A stretch of DNA of 8,962 nucleotides. Origin: Ignavibacteriales bacterium. Its GTDB lineage: Bacteria; Bacteroidota; Ignavibacteria; Ignavibacteriales; Melioribacteraceae. Where the stretch lies: positions 1 through 8,962 of the forward strand of contig JAGVBL010000045.1 of the NCBI GenBank assembly GCA_020059785.1. Direction: 5' to 3'. Under the pieces are notes generated by a model. That model saw only the letters and a program-made list of their open reading frames with translations. It did no database searches and was not told the origin of the DNA. A program made the position numbers and the translations under genes. Of this stretch, positions 1-7,589 are shown piece after piece (the stretch's first letter is position 1; every line of letters begins with the position of its first letter).

Positions 1-1298
1 ACCTTTGGTTAATTGCAATCGGCACATTTGTGTTTTGGTTTGCGGGATTTGTATCTCATTATTCTCCACTCTATACACTTTATTGGCCTCTTCCGGCAGA
101 TTTTTCTCAGTTTAGTGTTTTAGGTGGAACATTCTTTATTGTTGGGATTGCGCTAGTGATGGTAGGAACTGCTTTTTTTGTCATCAATATTTATAAGACT
201 ATCACATATACTCCGGAAGGATGGGAAAAACAACCAAAAGGAGCGCTAATTAAATCTGCACTTGGTTTAACCGGTTTATCCAATCTCTTCTCAAAAAAGA
301 AAAAAGAACATTTGGTTTCTCTTCCTGTCGCTGCAATTGCAAGAGGTACGGTTGATACAGCTTTTAATGCTGTTGTAATATTATTCGCCGGCGTTCTAAT
401 CTTAATTTATATGGTTGCGGAATTGTTTGGAGTAAGTCTAAAACATTCGGCTATTGATGCTTTATTGTATAAAAATATTTTCTGGTGGGGTCTTGATTTA
501 ATTGCCGATGGATTGGTTCTAATATTTGTTGCCGGCACTTGGTATTTACTCGCAACTTTAATTACTGGTAAAAAATTATTCATGGAAAACTGGGCTCGTG
601 CAGCTTTATTTATTGAAATGATTGTTAGCTGGACAGTTTGGTCTCATCATTTAATGTCGGATCAAGCACAACCCGGTATATTGAAAATTCTGTCCGGAGA
701 AATGGTTACCGCATTTGAACTGATTACTCAAGGTTTAGCTTTCTTTATTACACTTGCAACACTGTGGAGCGCAAGACCGTTAAAAATGAGTTATCCATTA
801 AAATTTTTGCTCGGTGGCTTGCTTGGTTTTGCTTTAGCTGTTCCTGCTGGTATTATGCAAGCAGATCTAGGATTGAATCGAATTCTTCATAATACCCAGT
901 GGATTGTTGGACCTCACGTTCATGTTGCAATATTAGTAGGTTTAACTATGACATTATACTCTGCAATATATTTTCTCTTTCCAATTCTTACTAACGGTGC
1001 CAAACTTTATAGCGATAAATTAGCGAACTTCCATTTCTGGGCACATCTTCTTGGAGGTATTGGAATGGGAGCTTTTATGGGAATGGCCGGCTTAAGAGGA
1101 ATGTTACGTCGTTCAATCTACCTTAATGGTGAATTCAATATATATATGATATTGGCAGCCATTTCCGGCTCACTCCTTCTTCTCGCGTTTTTGGCTTTCT
1201 TCTATAATATTGTAATGAGTGTCGGTTTGAAAGGTGTGATTGGAATCTTCATGCCATCAAAATTAAAAACAACTGATTTGCTACCAGCAGAGAAATAA
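1..1298 (+). CDS. Heme-copper oxidase superfamily catalytic subunit I, NO-reductase-like active site (5' end outside window)
   Basis: The frame is open to the left edge (codons from base 3 read LWLIAIGTF and continue), so the start is outside. Residues below are numbered from the GTG at 30, which is internal. About ten hydrophobic helices are visible; the family has twelve, so helices I-II with one low-spin heme ligand are missing. Family hallmarks seen: the HH pair at 206-207 (metal-B ligands), and an HNTQW...GPHVH segment at 287-298 supplying the heme ligands H296 and H298. The usual HPxVY of oxygen reductases is absent. The segment WWGLDLIADG (152-161) instead aligns with the WWxxHLWVEG segment of NorB, with His replaced by D156 and Glu by D160. 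E230 matches the NorB glutamate 20-22 residues after HH. It is an integral membrane respiratory enzyme. Nitric oxide reductase is more likely than oxygen reductase, but the subfamily is uncertain. A lysine-rich loop lies at 89-92. Confidence 0.85.
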   Translation, partial: LWLIAIGTFVFWFAGFVSHYSPLYTLYWPLPADFSQFSVLGGTFFIVGIALVMVGTAFFVINIYKTITYTPEGWEKQPKGALIKSALGLTGLSNLFSKKKKEHLVSLPVAAIARGTVDTAFNAVVILFAGVLILIYMVAELFGVSLKHSAIDALLYKNIFWWGLDLIADGLVLIFVAGTWYLLATLITGKKLFMENWARAALFIEMIVSWTVWSHHLMSDQAQPGILKILSGEMVTAFELITQGLAFFITLATLWSARPLKMSYPLKFLLGGLLGFALAVPAGIMQADLGLNRILHNTQWIVGPHVHVAILVGLTMTLYSAIYFLFPILTNGAKLYSDKLANFHFWAHLLGGIGMGAFMGMAGLRGMLRRSIYLNGEFNIYMILAAISGSLLLLAFLAFFYNIVMSVGLKGVIGIFMPSKLKTTDLLPAEK

Positions 1299-1325
1299 AT
1301 CAAATAGTATTTAACATTTTTTATG

Positions 1326-1358
1326 ACAAAGCCCGGTGTTTTCATCGGGCTTTGTTTT
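1326..1358 (+). terminator. Rho-independent terminator after the oxidase gene
   Basis: The arms ACAAAGCCCG (1326-1335) and CGGGCTTTGT (1346-1355) are perfectly complementary. Three further pairs (one G-T wobble) extend the stem to 13 bp around a TTTT loop. A short T run (1355-1358, then AATTATTT) follows on the plus strand, 27 bases past the stop of the oxidase-like gene. It also lies 24 bases beyond the end of the convergent receptor gene. On the minus strand the stem is followed by A residues rather than T residues, so any effect on that gene is probably weaker. Confidence 0.9.
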
Positions 1359-1381
1359 AATTATTTGTCCTAATCCAAATT

Positions 1382-3658
1382 TTAAAATTTAGCAGTAAAT
1401 CCCAGTATTGGCATAACTCCAAAATCATATCGCGGCTCTCTGGTTATTGTTCCGTCCTTACTGGTTTTGAACGAATATGAAACTACATTATCCCTGTTAT
1501 AAACATTCCACAAATCGAGGTAAACAGAAAATGACCAATTATCAAAAACAAATTGTTTATCAATTCGAATGTCTAATTTGTGGTAATCGGGATAACGCGC
1601 AGAATTTTTTTCTCCGTCAACTATATAAAACGAATCCTTTTGTTTTACAACTCCAATTACAGGCGTATAAGGATTGCCTGAAGCATATTGAAACTTAGCT
1701 CCAATCTGCCAGCCGGTTCCAATTTCAAGACCAAAAATAAGATTTAATATATGGGGTCTATCATATTCGAAGTTGTAGAGGTTAAGGGATTCATAATCTC
1801 TTCTTTTTGATATTGAATAAGAATAAGAAGCGCTTCCTACAAAACCTTCAGTAAATTTCTTTTGAAGCGAAAATTCAATTCCTTCTGCATAACCGCTTCC
1901 GGTATTGATTAAAAGGTTCGAACTATCAGGATCAACTATCAGGCTCGAAAACTCTTTGTGATAAATTTCAACTCCCACTTTTGTATCCAATCCCAATCGG
2001 TATTCTATTCCGGCAATGTAATAATCGGCATAACTGCTTTTCAATGAAAGGTTTCTTTCATCAGGCGCTACTTCGTAGCTTGCAGGAGACTGGTAATATC
2101 GTCCCCAGGCAAAATTCAGCTGCGTTCTTTCGTATAAATAATATGAAAGAGAAATTCGAGGACTAAAATTGTTTTCATTTGTTAGCGAAAAATAATCGTA
2201 ACGCAAACCGGCAGAGATCACCAGCGGATCAAAAATGCGGAAAGATGACTGCAGAAAAAACATTGACTTAAATTCGGCATCGGGTTGATAAGAAATTATG
2301 CTTGTGGGAATAATTGTTCCGTTCCGGATTGTATCGGCAGGACTCCAGGATTCATTTTTAGAATTGATCACTTTAAATTGTCCGCCAAGTTTCATATTTA
2401 ATTTAGGTGAAAATTGATAATTAAATTCGGACTTCAAACTGAATTCATCTTCTCGAATATCTTCACCCAGTAAATCACGGTCCAACTCCGTACCTTGAAT
2501 TGTATTCCAACCGTTGCTTGTGCAAGAAGCCGTAACTAATGAGAATGCTTTTTCGGAAATGAGTGAACGCCAATTAATTCCGATTGCTGCGCCGTAATCA
2601 TCGCGGGTTAAATAGTCAAATCGATTCCAGCTGTATGTTTCTCCTCTCTCTCTTCCTGTTCGTTCAATTTGATCAACATAATAAAATCCCACGAGACTGA
2701 TTCTGTTGGCTTTATTCAAATCAAAAGAAATTTTCCCGACCGCATCGTAATAATTCGGCGCTACAGGTTTATCAAGAAGTGATGTTATCAAATCGAAATA
2801 ACCACGTCTAAGTGAAAATACCATATTAGTATTTTCGGTAATCGGTCCGTCCATTGTTACGCCAAAGCCGGCAATATTTAAATTTGCATCGGTATTCATA
2901 GTCTCTTTGTTTCCCTCTTTAAGAGTCATATCAAAAACAGATGACATTTTATCGCCATACTTTGCTGGGAATCCTCCGGTTAAGAAATCTACTTTTTGAA
3001 TTAATGCTGGATTTACAATGCTGATTACTCCCATTGATTCTCCGGTTCTGGCAAAATGTATCGGGTTATAGACTTCGATATTATCAAGCAGGGTGAGATT
3101 TTCTTCCGGGCTACCGCCCCGTACAATTAATTGCGCGCTTTTTGTGCCAGCTGTTGCAACGCCTGGCATTGATTGCATTACCCGGAAAATATCTTCTGCT
3201 GAACCTGGCGATCTTCTTATTTCTTCGGGGGATATCGTTCTGAAGCTAACTGGATTTTCATCCGGCTTTGCAAAATAATCAGCGGTAACTCTAACTTCTT
3301 CTAATTCCATTGCAGCGGAATGAAGTTCAAAATTTACTGTGTGATTTCGATTAGGATTTATTGTAACATCAGTATATAATATAGATTTATAGCCAATCAT
3401 TGATGCTTTTAGAGTATAATTACCGTATGCTACATTTTTTATAACGTAATATCCATTCTCATCGCAAGCAGAGCCTATATTTGTTCCTTCAATAATAATA
3501 TTAGCACCGGGAAGGGGTTGTTTTGTAACTGCGTCTCTCGCTTCGCCGGAAATTATACCCGTTGCACTCTGAGACCTTGTTTGACCAGCAAGAACAACAA
3601 GCGCTAAAATTATTAATAAAAAAATTGTTTGAATACTATAAGATGAGTTTTTATTCAC
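1382..3658 (-). CDS. TonB-dependent outer-membrane receptor with N-terminal carboxypeptidase-regulatory-like domain
   Basis: This is an outer-membrane active transporter, energised by TonB/ExbBD. The 758-residue protein has a signal peptide (hydrophobic core about 11-25, cleavage near 30). A carboxypeptidase-D-regulatory-like beta domain follows at 34-113 (GxISGEARDAVTKQPLPGANI, then DENGYYVIKNV). Next come a TonB-box-like stretch ELEEVRVTA at 118-126, a plug domain at about 136-250 (IVRGGSPEENLTLLDNIEVYNP region, GGFPAKYGDKMSS) and a 22-strand-type barrel to the C-terminus, ending in GFTAKF with the terminal Phe typical of BAM substrates. The length suits the family. The start is GTG, supported by a Shine-Dalgarno sequence just upstream. 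No SusD-like lipoprotein gene lies beside it, so a SusC-type glycan system is not indicated, and the substrate is unknown. It is the last gene of the minus-strand block, 185 bp after the patatin gene, and may have its own promoter. Confidence 0.93.
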   Translation of the reverse strand: MNKNSSYSIQTIFLLIILALVVLAGQTRSQSATGIISGEARDAVTKQPLPGANIIIEGTNIGSACDENGYYVIKNVAYGNYTLKASMIGYKSILYTDVTINPNRNHTVNFELHSAAMELEEVRVTADYFAKPDENPVSFRTISPEEIRRSPGSAEDIFRVMQSMPGVATAGTKSAQLIVRGGSPEENLTLLDNIEVYNPIHFARTGESMGVISIVNPALIQKVDFLTGGFPAKYGDKMSSVFDMTLKEGNKETMNTDANLNIAGFGVTMDGPITENTNMVFSLRRGYFDLITSLLDKPVAPNYYDAVGKISFDLNKANRISLVGFYYVDQIERTGRERGETYSWNRFDYLTRDDYGAAIGINWRSLISEKAFSLVTASCTSNGWNTIQGTELDRDLLGEDIREDEFSLKSEFNYQFSPKLNMKLGGQFKVINSKNESWSPADTIRNGTIIPTSIISYQPDAEFKSMFFLQSSFRIFDPLVISAGLRYDYFSLTNENNFSPRISLSYYLYERTQLNFAWGRYYQSPASYEVAPDERNLSLKSSYADYYIAGIEYRLGLDTKVGVEIYHKEFSSLIVDPDSSNLLINTGSGYAEGIEFSLQKKFTEGFVGSASYSYSISKRRDYESLNLYNFEYDRPHILNLIFGLEIGTGWQIGAKFQYASGNPYTPVIGVVKQKDSFYIVDGEKNSARYPDYHKLDIRIDKQFVFDNWSFSVYLDLWNVYNRDNVVSYSFKTSKDGTITREPRYDFGVMPILGFTAKF

Positions 3659-3663
3659 TATAA

Positions 3664-3670
3664 TTTCCTT
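3664..3670 (-). promoter_or_regulatory. Ribosome binding site fixing the GTG start of the TonB-dependent receptor
   Basis: Reading on the minus strand, AAGGAAA is followed by five bases and then the GTG at 3658-3656. No ATG occurs in frame just upstream (the preceding codons read ATT ATA), and the signal peptide begins directly after this GTG. The site therefore decides the start. Confidence 0.75.
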
Positions 3671-3702
3671 TTTTCTATTTGTAAACTATTAGATACATAA
3701 AT

Positions 3703-3733
3703 CGCATATAAGATGCGCTTAATAAAGCTTAAT
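3703..3733. promoter_or_regulatory. Candidate regulatory repeats upstream of the TonB-dependent receptor
   Basis: Two small repeat structures adjoin in the 185-bp gap. One is an inverted repeat, CGCAT-5-ATGCG (3703-3717). The other is a direct repeat of GCTTAAT at 3717-3723 and 3727-3733, whose copies are spaced exactly 10 bp apart, about one helical turn. They lie 45-75 bp upstream of the receptor start, where an operator could sit. Short AT-rich repeats also arise by chance, no regulator is encoded nearby, and I see no convincing promoter boxes. Nothing else is recognisable in the gap. Confidence 0.25.
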
Positions 3734-3843
3734 CGGATAGGTTAAAGGTGGGTAAAATTATTATGATGAAATTACTACCAATAAAAATTAGTTCCCCGTA
3801 CTGTTATATTTATCCAATCGCTTGAACAATTTAGTTCTTCATA

Positions 3844-6060
3844 TTAGAATTCATAACCTGCCGATAAGTAAACTTGATCTCTGCCGAGTTCATTCCGTCC
3901 ATACAATAATGAAATCGGCCCAATCGGAGATATGGTTACAAAGCCTATGGAAATCCCGCCTATTAGATTATCCCATCTGAAATTGCTGTACTTTTCAAAG
4001 ACATTTCCATAGGTAACGTTAAATTGGAAATTTATTTTTTTAATAGTTTCAATAAGATATGTTATTCCAAAAATTGCATAGTGATTTCCCCATAATTCAT
4101 CTCTACTAAAACCGGGCATAATCAATGATCCACCAATCCTGAATTTTTCATAGATCGGTAATTTTTCGTTAGAAGTACCGATTTTAACGAATGGATTTAT
4201 TCTTTGCTTGAAAGGTAGAGGGAATACTCCGCTCAATTCAGTGCTCATTTTTGAAAATGGTTGAGTATTTTTTTCATAATTCAAAATCGTTTCACCTTCC
4301 ATCACAAATCTAATACCCTTAGTGGGTAGATAACGATTGTCGGTATTATCTATATTCATTTTACCGTAGAGAAAGAGATTATCCTTATTTTCGTAACCAT
4401 CGTTGGTTCGATTATTTTTGTACCAAATTCTTTCCCATCTTAATCCGCCTGAAACATGGATTTTCCTGTATGCCTGAACCCCTATAGAAAATAAACCAAC
4501 AACCCGTTTAAAATCCATCTGATCATAATGATCTCCCGCAGTATTATATAAATAGGGATATTCGCTTTCATAGTATAGGCCGTTATTAAAAGTTAGTGGG
4601 GTACCAAAGAACCGATCATTAGCCATTTCAATGCCGGCTTTAGTCCGTAGCTTTCCAAAACGGAATAACGGCATTAATCTTTCGCCCCATCCAAACAAAT
4701 TGAAGTGAATTATCTGTACAAAACCGCTCACCCCTTCATCTTCTCGGTAATTAACTCCAAACCCAATTGTTCTTGGATATTTTTCTATTACCTTTATATT
4801 CACTTTTAATTTTTCATTTGATAGAGTATCAAGCTCTAACCAAACATTATTAAAAAGATTGGATGCATAAATATTTTTTGTACTCTGAACAGCAATTCCT
4901 AAATTAAATTTATCTCCAACTGATAGGGCAAAATCGTCCAGGATAGCTTCAGAAAAAAGATATTCGTTACCAATAACATTTATTTCTCCAATTATTGATT
5001 TTTCTAAAAGCGTTAAATCAAGTTGGTGTTTAGTTTTTTTATTCTCTAAAATTTTATATGGTATAATTTTTTTGATCTCATTCATTTTGCCTTTCGCAGC
5101 ACGGTACCCTTTTGCAATAAGCGAATCAAACTCACTATAATCAGTAGAGGAGTGTTGACCTAATTGAGGTTCAATTAATACATCGGCAAGTGCAATATTT
5201 TTCTGCTTCAGCTCACGAATCATAATATCGATTGTATGATCTGCAATTTCCATTAAATTAGTTGGTTCCTTACCCAAGGGGAAAAGTCCTTCCAGATCAA
5301 CTCCAATTATTACATCGGCACCCATGTTTTTTACTATATCGGTTGGAATAACATTGAGCACCCCGCCATCAACCATATATCTATCGTTTATCTTTGCCGG
5401 ATAAAAAAGAAAAGGAATAGCCATGCTTCCACGGATAGCCTGTGCAAGATCCCCTTTATCTATTGCAACTACTTCGCCTGTTGATATATCAACAACTACT
5501 GGTCTGTATGGAATAGAAAGGCTGTCAAAATTAAATTTTGCCGCATAATTTGCTTTAGCAGTATATTTGAATAGCTCATCATTAATTCTTTGACCGTTCA
5601 TTAAACCAAATGGAATAAATATGTCCCAAAATTTGAACCGCAAAGTGACAATAGATTCCATCATACCATATCTTTTACTTATTAATTCAGAGCCTGGCTC
5701 AGGATTTTCATTGAAGATGCCTTCCCAATCAATCTGATGAACGATCTCTTTTTGAGCCTTGCCATTGTACCCGGCAGCATAGAGGCCACCCACGATACTG
5801 CCCATACTAGTTCCCGCTATATAGTCTATTGGAATTCCTTCTTCTTCAAGTGCTATCAGTACTCCAATGTGCGCTATTCCTCTTGCACCTCCACCACTAA
5901 GCGCTAGTCCAACTTTAAAATTTCTATCGGATTTTATCTCCCCATTTTTACTAAAATTATTGCTTTGGTCATCTTGTCCCTCAATATCTAAACTGGTGGT
6001 AATAAAAAAAAGTATGAGAAACATCGATAGCAATTTCACTTCTTTGTTAATGCTTACCAT
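3844..6060 (-). CDS. Patatin-like phospholipase fused to POTRA and outer-membrane barrel (type Vd autotransporter architecture)
   Basis: The 738-residue protein is predicted to be a serine lipid acyl hydrolase carried by its own outer-membrane barrel, as in PlpD of Pseudomonas (similar length). A signal peptide covers about 1-28. The patatin domain spans about 48-300 with all catalytic elements intact: oxyanion loop GGGARG (56-61), nucleophile elbow GTSMG with Ser85, and the DGG motif with catalytic Asp231. A POTRA-like domain follows at about 355-427 (GEINVIGNEYLFSEAIL, then KVNIKVIEK). The Omp85-type barrel runs from 430 to 738 and ends in AGYEF with a terminal Phe. The loop-6 region reads GGSLIMPGF (643-651), where Omp85 proteins have an RG(F/Y) tip; type Vd proteins tend to have a variant here. 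The ATG at 6060 is preceded by AAGAGGA (6065-6071), four bases away. The gene lies 89 bp downstream of the DUF3943-type gene, same strand. The substrate is probably a membrane phospholipid (inference from the family); whether the patatin domain is released or faces the periplasm is unknown. Confidence 0.93.
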   Translation of the reverse strand: MVSINKEVKLLSMFLILFFITTSLDIEGQDDQSNNFSKNGEIKSDRNFKVGLALSGGGARGIAHIGVLIALEEEGIPIDYIAGTSMGSIVGGLYAAGYNGKAQKEIVHQIDWEGIFNENPEPGSELISKRYGMMESIVTLRFKFWDIFIPFGLMNGQRINDELFKYTAKANYAAKFNFDSLSIPYRPVVVDISTGEVVAIDKGDLAQAIRGSMAIPFLFYPAKINDRYMVDGGVLNVIPTDIVKNMGADVIIGVDLEGLFPLGKEPTNLMEIADHTIDIMIRELKQKNIALADVLIEPQLGQHSSTDYSEFDSLIAKGYRAAKGKMNEIKKIIPYKILENKKTKHQLDLTLLEKSIIGEINVIGNEYLFSEAILDDFALSVGDKFNLGIAVQSTKNIYASNLFNNVWLELDTLSNEKLKVNIKVIEKYPRTIGFGVNYREDEGVSGFVQIIHFNLFGWGERLMPLFRFGKLRTKAGIEMANDRFFGTPLTFNNGLYYESEYPYLYNTAGDHYDQMDFKRVVGLFSIGVQAYRKIHVSGGLRWERIWYKNNRTNDGYENKDNLFLYGKMNIDNTDNRYLPTKGIRFVMEGETILNYEKNTQPFSKMSTELSGVFPLPFKQRINPFVKIGTSNEKLPIYEKFRIGGSLIMPGFSRDELWGNHYAIFGITYLIETIKKINFQFNVTYGNVFEKYSNFRWDNLIGGISIGFVTISPIGPISLLYGRNELGRDQVYLSAGYEF

Positions 6061-6102
6061 TTGATCCTCTTACTTTAAAAATAATAAAGTCAATTTTTTC
6101 TA

Positions 6103-6121
6103 TTTATTGAATTTCAATAAA
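6103..6121. promoter_or_regulatory. Perfect 19-bp palindrome upstream of the patatin gene
   Basis: TTTATTGAA-T-TTCAATAAA is a perfect 9-bp inverted repeat around a single central base. It is centred 52 bp upstream of the patatin ATG, in the 89-bp gap after the DUF3943-type gene. A one-base spacer and AT-rich arms fit a dimeric-repressor or activator site better than a terminator hairpin, and no T run follows at a terminator-like distance. The core TTGAATTTCAA resembles the outer half-sites of a CRP/FNR box but is too short (three central bases, not six). The function is inferred only from symmetry and position. Confidence 0.35.
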
Positions 6122-6149
6122 CAAACCTATATTTCTATACTAAGTAATT

Positions 6150-7589
6150 CTAAAATTCTGAAACAAGTAAAGTTCTAAATGCAAAATTATATCTACGCAA
6201 GGTAGGGTGTTCAAAATATGATCCTATATGATAATAATTCAAATATTCGAAAGACAAGCTTAAAAATGAATTTAACCTGACTTGGGTACCTAAAATTCCA
6301 ACTCCTACATATTCATTCCCTTTAGCCCCGCTGATTACGTAAAGCCATGACTGATCATAGGCGGTATATACTTTTCCTATCTTATCAAGTTGAAGAAATA
6401 TTTCCATCTTCGCGTTAAGTCCAGATCCATAATTATAATCTCTACCTAACGTTTCTGCATATGGTGAATCAATTCCTCCCATAAGTATAGCTGAAGCAGA
6501 TACTGAAGAAGTAAGCGAAATTTTTTCTGCAATTGGAACTTTATTTATTATCCCGGCTCCTACACTGGTAAATCCAATTCTATAAATTGCAGTGTTTAGA
6601 AAATCAAAATTTTTATAGATACCCAATAAACTCTTACCGTTCTTGAAAAGTTTAATCTCCTTTCCCCACAATAATCCGCTTCCGGTTAAATCAATGATTG
6701 TATTATGTGTCGAAAATCCAATCCCTACATTTAATTTAAAATAATCAAATGGCTCTCGTTGGCTAGAATTTGAAAATGGATCTCCATAATTCATCTGAAA
6801 TCCTATAAATCCGTGTGGGTGCTTTTGATATATTTTACCATCCAGGAATAATCCTAACATTCCCCCTGAAAGCAATATTGAATAATTCTGATAACCAGGA
6901 CTTTTCCCTAACCGCCAGCTTTTGCCGCTTAATAATCTATTCAGACCATGCATTGGTGAAAGAAGCCCTGCGGCAATTTCTCGAAATAATCGTTCTACTC
7001 CGGTCGAATTATCATCTAAGAATAGGGAAGATACTCGGTAGCTAATCTCCCCAATTACTATACCGCTCGTTGTTGTATTTATTAAATCATTGCTTGATGG
7101 AAGTTCTGTCTCCATTGCAAGCTCCCACATCAAACTCCCTGCAAAAGGAAATATCACCGAATTCCAGAAACTTAATCCGCTTGAACGCGCGGCGGTGAAG
7201 GATAGCGCTCCGCTATATGGATGAAATAGTAGGTTCATTTCAAAACCATCAGAATCCCAAACAAATCCATGCGTCAGATTATTTTTCAATGTCTTGAATG
7301 ATATTTTTGTCCAGCTTGGATTACCTAAAGCATATTTATTAAGCATAAAAACAAAAATGTTTGAACCAAATGTTTCTATTGCAGGTGTTAAAAAATCATT
7401 ATTTTCATGAAGGATTATATTCTCCTCAGGGCTACTTTTAATGTATTCTGTCTTTAACGTATCTTGACTAAAATAGTTTTGAGACTGACTTTTTATATCG
7501 ACAGTAATAATTAGTATGATTAGTATAAAGTAGAAAACCAGAATTCTTTTATTGTTTATTTTTATACGATAGTATAAAACACAATTCAT
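6150..7589 (-). CDS. DUF3943-type probable outer-membrane protein of unknown function
   Basis: The 479-residue protein has a signal-sequence-like hydrophobic segment at about 15-30, preceded by an unusual 11-residue leader. The recognisable block is at 111-193: WDSDGFEMNLLFHPYSGALS, then AARSSGLSFW, GSLMWELAMETELPSSNDL and GEISYRVSSLFLDD. I recognise this as the DUF3943 pattern, a family whose biochemical role is, to my knowledge, unknown. The C-terminal 250 residues alternate polar and hydrophobic residues with many Gly and aromatics, and the protein ends in LLVSEF with a terminal Phe. This fits a beta barrel (inference). Its ATG overlaps the stop of the upstream D15-like gene by one base (TAATG on the minus strand), and the Shine-Dalgarno match is weak, so translation is probably coupled. 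A role in the outer membrane next to the phospholipase and D15-like genes is plausible. Confidence 0.8.
   Translation of the reverse strand: MNCVLYYRIKINNKRILVFYFILIILIITVDIKSQSQNYFSQDTLKTEYIKSSPEENIILHENNDFLTPAIETFGSNIFVFMLNKYALGNPSWTKISFKTLKNNLTHGFVWDSDGFEMNLLFHPYSGALSFTAARSSGLSFWNSVIFPFAGSLMWELAMETELPSSNDLINTTTSGIVIGEISYRVSSLFLDDNSTGVERLFREIAAGLLSPMHGLNRLLSGKSWRLGKSPGYQNYSILLSGGMLGLFLDGKIYQKHPHGFIGFQMNYGDPFSNSSQREPFDYFKLNVGIGFSTHNTIIDLTGSGLLWGKEIKLFKNGKSLLGIYKNFDFLNTAIYRIGFTSVGAGIINKVPIAEKISLTSSVSASAILMGGIDSPYAETLGRDYNYGSGLNAKMEIFLQLDKIGKVYTAYDQSWLYVISGAKGNEYVGVGILGTQVRLNSFLSLSFEYLNYYHIGSYFEHPTLRRYNFAFRTLLVSEF

Noticed and set aside
30..32. GTG as the start of the heme-copper subunit
   Set aside because: The frame stays open to the window edge with a hydrophobic helix upstream, and two family helices would be missing; the GTG is an internal Val.
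483..512. Reading the oxidase-like gene as an ordinary ba3- or cbb3-type oxygen reductase
   Set aside because: The expected HPxVY segment with its metal-ligand His and Tyr is absent, and acidic residues at the NOR positions fit better.
1477..1698. Plus-strand open frame of 73 codons (also those at 1981-2166 and 3093-3278)
   Set aside because: They lie antisense within the TonB-dependent receptor, whose protein is clearly conserved; their translations show no domain or plausible start context.
3760..3843. Terminator after the patatin gene
   Set aside because: Only a 4-bp GAAC/GTTC pairing is visible with no T run following; too weak to call.
5867..6064. Plus-strand open frame of 65 codons, and another at 6815-7045
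   Set aside because: They are antisense to the patatin signal/oxyanion region and to the DUF3943-type gene; no protein-like features of their own.
6103..6121. CRP/FNR binding site
   Set aside because: Half-sites TTGA and TCAA are separated by three bases instead of six, so it does not fit the family's site; kept only as an unassigned palindrome.
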